Positions 40,838-49,608 of a stretch of DNA of 57,423 nucleotides are shown one piece after another. The DNA is taken from the NCBI GenBank assembly GCA_041484525.1, contig JBGPHT010000032.1, positions 1-57,423 of the forward strand, written 5' to 3'. Every line of letters starts with the position of its first letter. Positions within the stretch are counted from its first letter, which is position 1. A program made the position numbers and the translations under genes. The stretch is from JBGPHT01 sp041484525. GTDB taxonomy: Bacteria; Acidobacteriota; Terriglobia; Bryobacterales; Bryobacteraceae. The notes below the pieces were generated by a model that was not told the origin of the DNA, did not search any database, and saw nothing but the letters and a program-made list of their open reading frames with translations.

Positions 40838-41520
40838 CACGAACGGACCTGATGAGCAGCCGCCAGGCACCGATCACCACCGGCCGAGCCGACATTGTCC
40901 GCAAGGCTACGGTGGATGACCTTCCGGGCATAGTGACCATTCACCAGAGAGCCTTCAGCAACTTCTTCCTCACGCGCCTGGGCAGCGAGTTTCTGCGCCG
41001 GTACTACGGGTTGGTACTCAATTGCAGCGCGGGGATTGTGTTGGTGAGTGAGGAAAGCGGAGTTCTCAATGGATTCGTGTGCGGCTTTGTGGAGCCGGCC
41101 GAGTTCTACCGGTTGATGCGGCGCAACGGGCGGATCTTCGTGCTGCCGGCCCTTTCGGCGCTGGTGCACCACCCGACTTTGGCGGCCAAGGTTCTCAATG
41201 GTGTCCTACGGATTCAAACGTTGGCGTCCCAAGGGACTGCACGATCCTGCGAGCTTTCGTCGATTGCAGTATCGCCGGACGCGGGATCGAGCGGCCTGGG
41301 CAAGGCGCTGGTACAGGCTTTCCTGGCACAGGCATGGTCGATGGATGCTCAGTGCGTCTACCTGACCACCGACGCCGACGACAACGGACAGGCCAACGCG
41401 CTCTATCGCAAGGCCGGATTTCAACGCTCCCGGCAGTTCCTACAGCGCAAGGGGCGCTGGATGAACGAATACATCATCCATCGCGTTGAGGCAGGCGGCA
41501 CTTGCGGAATACGTCCATGA
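40834..41520 (+). CDS. GNAT-family N-acetyltransferase
   Basis: 228 residues. A GNAT fold is clear: IVRKATVDDLPGIVTIHQRAF (strand 1-helix 1), GFVCGFVEP, and the acetyl-CoA loop ELSSIAVSPDAGSSGLGKALVQAFLAQA with the Q/RxxGxG/A pattern in changed form (SSGLGKAL), followed by VYLTTDADDNGQANALYRKAGFQ. Start ATG 40834 overlaps the glycosyltransferase stop (ATGA), and its stop overlaps the next gene. Together with the DegT aminotransferase and the FlaA1-type dehydratase it could N-acylate an amino sugar. Its acyl donor is not certain. Confidence 0.85.
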   Translation: MTRTDLMSSRQAPITTGRADIVRKATVDDLPGIVTIHQRAFSNFFLTRLGSEFLRRYYGLVLNCSAGIVLVSEESGVLNGFVCGFVEPAEFYRLMRRNGRIFVLPALSALVHHPTLAAKVLNGVLRIQTLASQGTARSCELSSIAVSPDAGSSGLGKALVQAFLAQAWSMDAQCVYLTTDADDNGQANALYRKAGFQRSRQFLQRKGRWMNEYIIHRVEAGGTCGIRP

Positions 41521-42194
41521 ACGAAGCGCGCGACAGACGTCTCCGACAGGCTTTCGAGAGGCTCTTCGACGCGACCTGCGCCGGCGCCGGGCTGCTGTTT
41601 CTCATGCCGGTGTTTGCCGGGTTGGCGTTGGCGATTTTTTTCGACGACGGTCCACCCGTGTTCTTCAGCCAGACCAGAGTAGGTAGAAACGGCAGGCCGT
41701 TCCGCATCTGGAAATTTCGCACCATGCGGCACGGCAGCCAGGGCAGCGTCATCACATCGGCGGGAGATGGCCGGGTCACGCGGACTGGCGCTGTGCTTCG
41801 AAGATTCAAGCTTGACGAGCTGCCTCAGCTTTTCAATGTACTCAAAGGAGACATGAGCCTGGTGGGACCGCGTCCGGAAGTGCCGGAACATGTCGAGCTG
41901 AATACGCCGATGTGGCAGGCCGTCTTGCGCGTCCGGCCGGGAATCACCGATCTCGCCAGCCTGCTGTATCGCGACGAGGAGAAGATCTTGGGCGCGTCCG
42001 CCGATCCGAATGCTCTCTACCGTCAGAGCGTCCTGCCGGCGAAGCTGCTGCTGAATCGCGCGTACCTCGTGTCGCGGTCTTTCCGGCAAGACATGCGGCT
42101 GATTTGCCTGACCATTCGATACAGTTTGTTCCCGGAAAGATTCGACCCGGATCTCATCAAGAGAACCTTTGGCACAGGAGCTGCAAATGAATGA
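41517..42194 (+). CDS. Initiating sugar-phosphate transferase (WcaJ/PglC-type core)
   Basis: 225 residues, one N-terminal hydrophobic segment (CAGAGLLFLMPVFAGLALAIFF) and the bacterial sugar transferase domain: GPPVFFSQTRVGRNGRPFRIWKFRTMRHGS, LRRFKLDELPQLFNVLKGDMSLVGPRPEVPEHV and VRPGITDLASL. The compact size, without the four extra N-terminal helices of WcaJ, is that of the monotopic PglC-like core. It transfers the first sugar-phosphate from UDP-sugar to undecaprenyl phosphate, likely an amino sugar made by the neighbouring enzymes. Start ATG 41517 overlaps the GNAT stop. Confidence 0.92.
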   Translation: MNEARDRRLRQAFERLFDATCAGAGLLFLMPVFAGLALAIFFDDGPPVFFSQTRVGRNGRPFRIWKFRTMRHGSQGSVITSAGDGRVTRTGAVLRRFKLDELPQLFNVLKGDMSLVGPRPEVPEHVELNTPMWQAVLRVRPGITDLASLLYRDEEKILGASADPNALYRQSVLPAKLLLNRAYLVSRSFRQDMRLICLTIRYSLFPERFDPDLIKRTFGTGAANE

Positions 42195-43431
42195 CAACTT
42201 CATCCGCTTTCATCGCCCGTCGATCGGTGAAGACGAGATCAACGAGGTTGCGGACACCTTGAGATCCGGTTGGCTGACGACCGGACCGCGGGCGGCTCGC
42301 TTCGAGCGTGAATTCAGCGAGTATGTCGGCGCACTCCACGCTGTCGCCGTCAATTCCGCCACGGCCGCGCTGCACCTCGCGCTGGCGGGTCTGGGAATCG
42401 GACCGGGCGATGAAGTGATCACCACACCAATGACATTCTGCGCCACTGTGCAGGTCATTCTGCACGTCGGGGCCACTACCGTGCTAGCGGATATCGGGCC
42501 TGACGGCAACATCGACCCGCAGGAGATCGAGAAGCGGATTACGAAGCGTACGCGGGCGATCATACCGGTGCACATGGCCGGATTGCCCTGCGACATGAAT
42601 GCCATTTGGGCGCTCGCCCGGCAGCGGAACATTCACGTACTCGAAGACGCGGCGCACGCCGTCGGAGCCTGCTATGAAGGGCGGCCGATCGGCGCCGGAT
42701 CGGTGGGCGGCGCTCCCGCCAGCGATGCCGTGGCGTTCAGCTTCTATGCCACGAAGAACCTGACCACCGGTGAAGGCGGCATGATCGTAACCGACCGCCC
42801 TGCCCTGGCGGAAAGCATGCGGATGCTGTCGCTGCATGGCACCAGTCACGACGCATGGGACCGCTACACGGAACACGGCGACTGGCACTACGATGTGGTC
42901 GACCACGGATTCAAGTACAACCTGAGCGACATTCAGGCGGCCATCGGCATCCACCAGCTCCGCAAGGTGGAACAGTTTACCGAACAGCGTACGTTATACG
43001 CCCGCATGTACCATCGCGCGTTCGCCGGCATGGACGAGGTGGAGCTGCCGCCCGACAATCCTCGCTGCCGTCACGCGTGGCACCTCTATATTCTTCGCCT
43101 CAATCTCCGCCGACTCAAGATCGACCGCGATGAGTTCATCGGCGAGCTGCGGCAAAGAGGCATAGGTACGAGCGTGCACTTCATCCCGATTCCGCTGCAT
43201 TCGTTCTTTGCGCAACTGCCGCTGGCACGGTACGCCTGTCCGCGCGCGCTGGATCTGTATCCCCGAATTGTCTCGCTACCGTTGTATCCCGCTATGACCG
43301 AGGAGCAAGTCGAGTATGTGGCCGAATGTGTCCGCGAAGTTCTCGATTCATCGAGACGAGTGAGATTCGTAGCGCCGGGAGCGGCGCTCAGCATATCCGG
43401 CGCTTCCACATCCTTAAAGAGATGCTTATGA
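42187..43431 (+). CDS. DegT/DnrJ/EryC1/StrS aminotransferase (sugar aminotransferase)
   Basis: 414 residues, PLP-dependent. Motifs: SGWLTTGPRAARFEREFSEYVG, AVNSATAALHLAL, DEVITTPMTFCAT, VLEDAAHAVGACYEG and the Schiff-base Lys in FSFYATKNLTTGEGGMI. Late KYNLSDIQAAIGI and RRLKIDRDEFIGELRQRGIGTSVHFIPIPLH are typical of UDP-4-amino-sugar aminotransferases (PglE/PseC/ArnB group). Start ATG 42187 has GGAG six bases upstream. It probably aminates the keto sugar produced by the FlaA1-type dehydratase that follows. Confidence 0.93.
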   Translation: MNDNFIRFHRPSIGEDEINEVADTLRSGWLTTGPRAARFEREFSEYVGALHAVAVNSATAALHLALAGLGIGPGDEVITTPMTFCATVQVILHVGATTVLADIGPDGNIDPQEIEKRITKRTRAIIPVHMAGLPCDMNAIWALARQRNIHVLEDAAHAVGACYEGRPIGAGSVGGAPASDAVAFSFYATKNLTTGEGGMIVTDRPALAESMRMLSLHGTSHDAWDRYTEHGDWHYDVVDHGFKYNLSDIQAAIGIHQLRKVEQFTEQRTLYARMYHRAFAGMDEVELPPDNPRCRHAWHLYILRLNLRRLKIDRDEFIGELRQRGIGTSVHFIPIPLHSFFAQLPLARYACPRALDLYPRIVSLPLYPAMTEEQVEYVAECVREVLDSSRRVRFVAPGAALSISGASTSLKRCL

Positions 43432-45452
43432 GAAACCACTTTCATATCGATGTCTGGCTGGAGCGAGCTTGCCACCTGGCCGCGGTTGGGCTGGCGTTGA
43501 CAGCGGCCTTCCTGCTCCGATTCGACTTTTCGATCCCGACCAGTTTGGCCCCAGTTCTGAAGCAAGCCCTTCTGATTGCGATTCTAGTGAAATTGCCCAT
43601 CTTCGAGTGGGCTGGATTCTACCGCGGTTTGCGCCGGTTCGTAAGCATCCCGGACTTGTATCTCGTGTTTCTGGGCAACGTAGCCGGATCCGTGTTGTTC
43701 GCCGTGGTGTCGATGGTCTGGATCGGGCCCGAAATGCCGCGATCGGTGTTGCTGATGGACGCGCTCTTGTGTTTCGTGGCCACGGCCCTAATGCGGTTCT
43801 CGGTCCGGATCTGCGACGAGGCGTTCGGCCGGGAACGTTTCAGGCAAGAGCGCACCGGTATCCTTATATACGGAGCCGGCGCCGCGGGAGCCGAACTGGT
43901 TCGCGAAATCCACTCCAACCGGTCCACGCGGTACGAGGTCAAGGGTTTCCTGGACGACGACCCGATGAAGCAGCATGCCCGTGTAATGGGTGTGCCGGTT
44001 CTCGGAACGGGGCGCCAGGCATTCGCCGTCGTGCAACATTTGAACCGGCGCAAGCCCGCGGTGGGCGAGATCATCATTGCGATGCCGACGGCCACCGGCC
44101 CGCAGATGCGTGAGGCGTTGGCCAATTGCCGCGCCGCGCGCATTCCCTGCAAGACCGTCCCCGGCATCGATGAACTACTCAGCGGAAGAGTCTCGACGGC
44201 GCAGGTGCGCAACCTGTCCGTCCAGGATCTGCTCGGGCGGCAACCCGTGCAACTGGACGAGGCTCCCGTCAAGGCGAGCATCGGCGGCCGCTCGGTCTTG
44301 ATTACCGGAGCCGGCGGCTCGATTGGTTCGGAGCTGTGCCGGCAGGTGGCCCGATTCGCGCCGGCTTGTCTGGTGGCATTCGATCAAGCGGAAAGTGACC
44401 TCTTCAAGATCGAGAGCGAGCTCCGGGAAAAGTACCCGGCGCTGGAACTGGTGACGGCACTGGGCGATATTCGCGAGACCAGCCGGCTGACCGAGGTGCT
44501 GCAGCAGTACGCGGTGGAATCTGTGTTCCACGCGGCCGCGTACAAGCACGTCCCCATGATGGAGTCGCACGTCCTCGAAGCGGTTCGCAATAACATCTTC
44601 GGCACCTGGAATCTGGTGCGCGCCGCTCGCCGCCAAAACGTCCGCAGCTTCGTCATGATCTCGTCCGATAAGGCCGTCAATCCGATTTGCGTGATGGGCG
44701 CGACCAAGCGGGTTTGCGAGCGGATCGTCTCCGCGCGGCGGCCGGGCAGCGCGGACACCAAGTGTGTCTCCGTCCGCTTCGGCAACGTGCTGGGCAGCAA
44801 CGGTAGCGTGGTCCCCATTTTCCAGGAGCAGATTGCCGCCGGCGGGCCCATCAAAGTGACTCATCCGGAAGCGCGCCGCTACTTCATGACGATCTCTGAA
44901 GCCGTGTCGCTGGTGGTACAAGCCTCGACCAAGAGCCAGGGGTCGGAGATCTTCGTGCTGGATATGGGCGAACCGATCCGCATCGTGGATCTCGCGGAGA
45001 ACATGATCCGGCTTGCCGGAATGATTCCTTACGAGGATATCGATATCCAATTCACGGGTCTTCGGCCTGGCGAAAAGCTGATCGAAGAAATCAATGGCAA
45101 GAGCGAATGCATGCTGGCAACCTACCACGAGAAGCTCCAGATCATTCGCGAACAGCCTCTGAGCTGGGACATCATCGCCGCCTGGATCGACGAACTTGAG
45201 GAGTTGCTCGCGGCCCGGCAGGAGCCGGAGATCATCGCACACATTCAACGATTGGTGCCCGAATACAACCCGTCGGTAAAGGGCGTGAGCGAGCAGCCGG
45301 AAGAAATACTAATAGCCGACGAATCAAGGCTACAGCCAACTCCGGTGTGGTCGCGCGGCGAGACTGGAACCGCATGCCGCGAGAGGAACGGAACTTCCGG
45401 CGAACTGGTGCGGCGGAACGGCTCGGGCCCACCCATCGCCCTTGAACATTAG
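43428..45452 (+). CDS. FlaA1/CapD/WbpM-type membrane nucleotide-sugar dehydratase
   Basis: 674 residues. About four N-terminal membrane helices, then a CoA-binding-like domain (IYGAGAAGAELVREI) and the extended short-chain dehydrogenase domain: VLITGAGGSIGSELCRQV, HAAAYKHVPMMESH, SSDKAVNPICVMGATKR with Lys and Met in the modified catalytic site (MxxxK rather than YxxxK), RFGNVLGSNGSVVPIF. These features are those of 4,6-dehydratases that make UDP-4-keto-6-deoxy sugars. Together with the DegT gene upstream it points to a 4-amino-6-deoxy sugar. ATG 43428 overlaps the aminotransferase stop (ATGA); ATG 43422 is an alternative. Confidence 0.92.
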   Translation: MRNHFHIDVWLERACHLAAVGLALTAAFLLRFDFSIPTSLAPVLKQALLIAILVKLPIFEWAGFYRGLRRFVSIPDLYLVFLGNVAGSVLFAVVSMVWIGPEMPRSVLLMDALLCFVATALMRFSVRICDEAFGRERFRQERTGILIYGAGAAGAELVREIHSNRSTRYEVKGFLDDDPMKQHARVMGVPVLGTGRQAFAVVQHLNRRKPAVGEIIIAMPTATGPQMREALANCRAARIPCKTVPGIDELLSGRVSTAQVRNLSVQDLLGRQPVQLDEAPVKASIGGRSVLITGAGGSIGSELCRQVARFAPACLVAFDQAESDLFKIESELREKYPALELVTALGDIRETSRLTEVLQQYAVESVFHAAAYKHVPMMESHVLEAVRNNIFGTWNLVRAARRQNVRSFVMISSDKAVNPICVMGATKRVCERIVSARRPGSADTKCVSVRFGNVLGSNGSVVPIFQEQIAAGGPIKVTHPEARRYFMTISEAVSLVVQASTKSQGSEIFVLDMGEPIRIVDLAENMIRLAGMIPYEDIDIQFTGLRPGEKLIEEINGKSECMLATYHEKLQIIREQPLSWDIIAAWIDELEELLAARQEPEIIAHIQRLVPEYNPSVKGVSEQPEEILIADESRLQPTPVWSRGETGTACRERNGTSGELVRRNGSGPPIALEH

Positions 45453-45487
45453 GCGTACCGAATTGCCCCTGAAGGAGGCTTTGCCCA

Positions 45488-46474
45488 ATGTTGGCCAGCG
45501 CTTTACTCGAAGCTAATCTCCGCCACGCGAACGATTCTCAGGTACCCGCGCCGTCGTCCGACGAATCCGCGGGCACCCATCTTCCGGGAAGCGTACTGGC
45601 GCGGTTCCTGGAACTGCGGGGACGCCGCATTGTGGAAGCATGCGGCGCCCTTTGGTACACCACGCCGGGACGTTTTCTGATGAGCCTGCCCTACGAGGCC
45701 ATGCTCAATCCGGACCCCGGTGAACTGCGGCGCGTGATTCGCGAGATCGGAGTATGCGGCGCCCGGTTCCCCTCCGTAAACTGGACCGGCCTGGAGAGCG
45801 GCCTCTACGTGCGTCGCGGAACCGGCTACGACATCAAGACGCTGCACGTCAAACACAGACCGCGCGTCCGCCGCGGCCTTGAGTGCTTCGAGGTGAGGCT
45901 GGCGGAGAAAGCCCAGCTTCTGAAGCAGGGCTGCGCGCTCAATCTGAGCACCATGGCCCGCCAGGGCCGGTACGACCCCGAGTTCGGTGAGCCGCGGCGG
46001 TGGGCAAGACTGGTTGAGGCGGCGTTTGCCTGCCCGGAGGTTTCATTCCCGGCCGCTTTTTGCGGCAAGCGCCTGGCGGCGTACATGGTCACGTGCCGCG
46101 AGCAGAAATGGCTGCACATTCTTCATCAGATGTCGCGCCAGGAAGACCTTCCCAATTTCCCCAATCACGTGCTCACCTACGCGGTCACCGCGCAGGCAGC
46201 CGCGGATACCTCTCTCGAAGCGGTCTGCTACGGCTACGTGCCGCTGTTCGCCGCCGACGGTCTACACGAATACAAGCTGCGGTTCGGCTATGAAATGATT
46301 CCTCAGCGCTCGGCCATTCAACTTCATCCAACGCTCAACACTCTGTTGAACCGGCCGGCTGTGCGGGCTGCCGTGCACTTCGCGCGCCGTTTGCGGCACG
46401 AGAACCAACAGCTCGAGACACTCGAAACAGTCCTCGAAGGGGCTCGCTCGTCCGGGCCATCTGTGAACCCATGA
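45488..46474 (+). CDS. BioF2/FemAB-like acyltransferase
   Basis: 328 residues; strong ribosome site AAGGAGG eight bases before ATG 45488. The fold suggested by WTGLESGLYVRRGTGYDIKTLHVKHRPRVRRGLECFEVR and FPAAFCGKRLAAYMVTCREQKWLHILHQMSRQEDLPNFPNHVLTYAVTAQ is the GNAT-like BioF2/FemAB acyltransferase group, often found in exopolysaccharide clusters, which may transfer acyl or aminoacyl groups to sugars or lipid intermediates. I cannot place it further. The stop overlaps the next gene as ATGATG. It is the first gene of the block that ends with the sulfolactate genes. Confidence 0.65.
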   Translation: MLASALLEANLRHANDSQVPAPSSDESAGTHLPGSVLARFLELRGRRIVEACGALWYTTPGRFLMSLPYEAMLNPDPGELRRVIREIGVCGARFPSVNWTGLESGLYVRRGTGYDIKTLHVKHRPRVRRGLECFEVRLAEKAQLLKQGCALNLSTMARQGRYDPEFGEPRRWARLVEAAFACPEVSFPAAFCGKRLAAYMVTCREQKWLHILHQMSRQEDLPNFPNHVLTYAVTAQAAADTSLEAVCYGYVPLFAADGLHEYKLRFGYEMIPQRSAIQLHPTLNTLLNRPAVRAAVHFARRLRHENQQLETLETVLEGARSSGPSVNP

Positions 46475-47715
46475 TGATCTCTCGCTTGCGCTCCGTTCCC
46501 CGCTTCGCGCTGCCTTATACGCCCGCGGATTTTGGCGCCGCGCTACTGGCAATTTTCCGCGGCGGTCCGCCTCCCGAGTCGTTCGGATTGCTCGGCGACA
46601 GCCCGAAGTTCTGGACTCGCAGCGGCCGACAGACGCTGCGGCTGCTGCTCAGCGCGCTCGATCTCAAGCCGGGCTCGGGCGTCGCCCTTCCGTTGTTTAC
46701 GGACCCTTCACTGGTCAGTGCCATCGCCGCGGCCGGCCACCGCCCAGTCTTCATCGACGTAGAGCCGAGATTCCTGACGATCGACCCGGAATCGCTCGAA
46801 GCCGCGCGGGGGACCTTTTCCGCAGTGGTGGCTGTACACCTGTTCGGACAGTTGGCGGACATCCCGGCGCTGATGGCAGCCGCGGGTGACGTTCCCCTGA
46901 TCGAAGATACCGCGCATGCTCCCCTCAGCTATCTGCATGGGCGCATGGCCGGCAGGTTTGGACTGGCCAGCCTTTACAGCTTCGCCTCCACCAAGTACTG
47001 GCCGGCGGGAGGCGGCGGACTGGCCGTCGTACATGACGCCACGCTGGCGCGCAGAATGGCCCGCGCCACGAAGTCCCTCGCCCCGCCCTCGCGCTTCGAG
47101 GAACTCCGCAACTTGATTCTTCAAGGCGCAAAAGCCGTCGTCTTCAGCCGGCCATTCTACGGGATATTCGGAAAGCCAATGCGTCGATGGGCGGAGAAGT
47201 GGGCGCTGCTCGAGCCCTGCCTGGATATGAATGCGATCCAGCGCTCGTACGCCGCGGTGGCGTCCCGCCAGGCCTCGCGGCTTCCCGAGCGAGTGGAGAT
47301 GCAAAGAGAAAATAGCCGGCGGCTACTGTCACAGATCGCCGATGTCGAGGATGTCGTTCTTCCGCACGAGCGCCCAGGAGCGCAATACAACCGGCATCTG
47401 TTTCCAGTGTTGCTGCGCGACGCCGCGGAACGCCGCGCGGTGATGGCCGCCATGTGGGCGCAGTTTGTCGACACCTCCATGATCTACTCAGATGCGATCC
47501 GGCAATGCCGGCGATACGGATATCGGGGCGGCTGCCCGGTGGCCGAATCGGTGGCGGATCGCTTGATTACCTTGCCTAACCACGCAGCTCTCACCGGCCG
47601 GGATATCGACAGCGTCGCGGAGGTTTTTCGTTCCAGCCTGCGGGCTTACCGGAGATCACAACCCATACCAGCACCGAGTTGCGAGTATTCCGAACAAGAC
47701 GCGTTGAGGACTTAG
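46471..47715 (+). CDS. Second DegT/DnrJ/EryC1/StrS aminotransferase-like protein
   Basis: 414 residues. PLP fold motifs are SGRQTLRLLLSALDLKPGSGVALPLFTDPSLVSAI, VFIDVEPRFLTIDPESL, VAVHLFGQLADIPAL, LIEDTAHAPLSYLHG and the Lys in YSFASTKYWPAGGGGLAVV. It is more distant from sugar aminotransferases than the protein at 42187, with a long insertion around residues 210-260 (VVFSRPFYGIFGKPMRRWAEKWALLEP). The Lys is kept, so it may be active. Start ATG 46471 overlaps the preceding stop. Its role, perhaps a second amino group on the repeat unit, is inference. Confidence 0.8.
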   Translation: MMISRLRSVPRFALPYTPADFGAALLAIFRGGPPPESFGLLGDSPKFWTRSGRQTLRLLLSALDLKPGSGVALPLFTDPSLVSAIAAAGHRPVFIDVEPRFLTIDPESLEAARGTFSAVVAVHLFGQLADIPALMAAAGDVPLIEDTAHAPLSYLHGRMAGRFGLASLYSFASTKYWPAGGGGLAVVHDATLARRMARATKSLAPPSRFEELRNLILQGAKAVVFSRPFYGIFGKPMRRWAEKWALLEPCLDMNAIQRSYAAVASRQASRLPERVEMQRENSRRLLSQIADVEDVVLPHERPGAQYNRHLFPVLLRDAAERRAVMAAMWAQFVDTSMIYSDAIRQCRRYGYRGGCPVAESVADRLITLPNHAALTGRDIDSVAEVFRSSLRAYRRSQPIPAPSCEYSEQDALRT

Positions 47716-47716
47716 C

Positions 47717-48784
47717 ATGCCAGTCGAACCATACGATGTCCGCAAGAAGTTCGAGCGCGGTGCCGTGATCCTGTCCCTCGATACCGAACAGATCTGGGGG
47801 TACATGGACCTGTTGAACGACCTGCAATTCCAAGACCGGTATCCCGACGCGCTCGGGGCGCATGAAAAACTGCTTGCATGCCTGTGCCGAGCCGGCGTGA
47901 GCGCCACGTGGTTTGTGGTGGGCGGCATGACGCTCCGCGGAAGCGACGGGGCGCGGGACCGCCGCATGGCCGGTCTACCCATCGATTGGGCCGTCAGTAT
48001 CCCCCGCGGCGCCGAGGCGACGACGCCGCTGTGGTATCGCCAGTCATTTGTGGAACGCTTGCGCGAAGCGCGCCCGTTCCAGGAGATCGGACTGCATGGG
48101 GGCCTGACGCATTTGATATGGACCGACGCGCGCGCCACCCGCGACGTGGTGAAGTGGGAACTCGCCGAGGGCGTCAAAGCGATGCAACAAGTTCTGGTGC
48201 GGCCGCTGTCGTTTTCTTTCGGCCGCGAACAAGAGGCGTACCACGAACTTTTGCCGGCGCATGGCATCCGCAGCTACCGCGGCCGCACTCCGGTGCTCGC
48301 CTGCCATCTCGGACGAACCCTTCCGGGCGCGTTGCTGCGAGTACTAGATGAACTGCGCCGCGCCACTCCTCCACCGGTGTGGCCGCACGAAACTCTTCCC
48401 GGTCTTTGGAACATCCCGTCGTCACTGTTCCTCTACCCCATCGGACCGTCGAGAAGCAGAGTCGTCGCACTGCGATCCCGCGCCGAGCGCTTCAGCCGGG
48501 GGCTGGAAGCCGCGGCCCGGCATCGAGGAATCTTTCATTTCTGTCTTCATCCCGAAAACCTGGCCGAATCACGCCACGGTTTTTCGCTGTTCGAAGACAT
48601 CCTGGAGCGGCTGCTCCGAGCCCGCGACCGCGGGGATATCGAAGTCCTGACCGTGGGAGAGGTGGTGGCCCGAATGGAGCAGGGCCGCGAAAGGCCTGCC
48701 CCGGACGACCCACGCAGGTCCGTTCTGAAACCCACCCGAGAGGAAAAAACCAATGCTTCGCAGAGAGAACATTCACACTCGTGA
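47717..48784 (+). CDS. Polysaccharide deacetylase-like protein
   Basis: 355 residues. The N-terminal ILSLDTEQIWGY takes the place of the TFDDG motif (Asp kept, second Asp replaced by Glu), KLLACLCRAGVSATWFVVGGM is the first barrel helix, and EIGLHGGLTHLIW is the site of the HS/TxxH zinc motif, here with the two His five residues apart. A late WNIPSSLFLYP and IFHFCLHPENLAESRHGFSLFEDIL follow. This matches NodB-like deacetylases but with a shifted metal site, so activity is open. There is no signal peptide, so it would act in the cytoplasm, perhaps on a lipid-linked or nucleotide sugar. It overlaps the ComA-like gene by 32 bases. Confidence 0.75.
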   Translation: MPVEPYDVRKKFERGAVILSLDTEQIWGYMDLLNDLQFQDRYPDALGAHEKLLACLCRAGVSATWFVVGGMTLRGSDGARDRRMAGLPIDWAVSIPRGAEATTPLWYRQSFVERLREARPFQEIGLHGGLTHLIWTDARATRDVVKWELAEGVKAMQQVLVRPLSFSFGREQEAYHELLPAHGIRSYRGRTPVLACHLGRTLPGALLRVLDELRRATPPPVWPHETLPGLWNIPSSLFLYPIGPSRSRVVALRSRAERFSRGLEAAARHRGIFHFCLHPENLAESRHGFSLFEDILERLLRARDRGDIEVLTVGEVVARMEQGRERPAPDDPRRSVLKPTREEKTNASQREHSHS

Positions 48785-49577
48785 CTACCTGAAACTAATC
48801 GGCGTACCGGAGTTGCCCGCACTGACGAGTCCGTTCGACCCAGGCTACGATCCGGCCACGCTCGAGAGCCACCTGGAGCAGAGCTCGCACCTGATGGCGA
48901 TTCTGAAAGTGTCCATGGCCTGCTGGATGGTGGCCAACGAAGAAGCCACGCGCCGCAAGGTTGCCGCGGCAGCCAAGTATCGCGTGCCTACGGTCACCGG
49001 AGGAGGCCCGTTCGAAATCGCCGTGGCGCAAGACCGTTTTCCGGCGTACCTGGACCTCTGCGCCGACATCGGCTTCACGCGGATCGAGTGTGGCGAGGGG
49101 TTCACAGACATGCCCTTGAGCGCGCACGAAGTGCTCAAGATGGCCGCGCGGTGGGGACTCGAAGTGCAGTTCGAGCTAGGCAAGAAGCACACCGGCGCCT
49201 TCAGCACTGCGACCGCGGAACAACTAATCAAGCAGGGGCAGCGTTGGCTGGACGCCGGCGCACTCGAGCTGGTTGTGGAAGCTCGCGAGAGCGCCAAAGG
49301 CGTCGGTCTTTTCGACGAGGCCGGCAACTTCAGCAGCGCGCTGGCAGACCGGTTCGCCGACGCATTCGGTCTCGATATGGTGACGTTCGAGGCGCCGACT
49401 AAGCCCAGCCAGTTCGCACTTCTCGATCACTTCGGACCGCAGGTGCGGCTCTGCAACGTACGGCTGGAAGAGTTGCTGCGCGTCGAGATCTACCGCCGCG
49501 GTCTGCATTCGGACGCCTTTTGCAAAGAGAACTTAAGGCCGCGCGTACTTACCGCACCGGTACTCCGCGCATCGTGA
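48753..49577 (+). CDS. comA: Phosphosulfolactate synthase-like protein (ComA family)
   Basis: 274 residues; GAGG precedes ATG 48753. ComA adds sulfite to phosphoenolpyruvate to give (2R)-phospho-3-sulfolactate, the first step of coenzyme M synthesis in methanogens and of sulfolactate in Bacillus spores. Segments that align with the family from memory: VPTVTGGGPFEIAVAQDRFPAYLDLCADIGFTRIECGEG (family GGTLFE and EISDG) and VQFELGKKHTGAF (family EVGKK), with ILKVSMACW at the place of the phosphate/Lys segment KFGWG. It is a divergent member, so the substrate is not certain. The ComB-like gene immediately downstream supports the assignment. Confidence 0.75.
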   Translation: MLRRENIHTRDYLKLIGVPELPALTSPFDPGYDPATLESHLEQSSHLMAILKVSMACWMVANEEATRRKVAAAAKYRVPTVTGGGPFEIAVAQDRFPAYLDLCADIGFTRIECGEGFTDMPLSAHEVLKMAARWGLEVQFELGKKHTGAFSTATAEQLIKQGQRWLDAGALELVVEARESAKGVGLFDEAGNFSSALADRFADAFGLDMVTFEAPTKPSQFALLDHFGPQVRLCNVRLEELLRVEIYRRGLHSDAFCKENLRPRVLTAPVLRAS

Positions 49578-49608
49578 TCGCTGGCCGTGCACCAGCTAAG
49601 GAGGAGCT

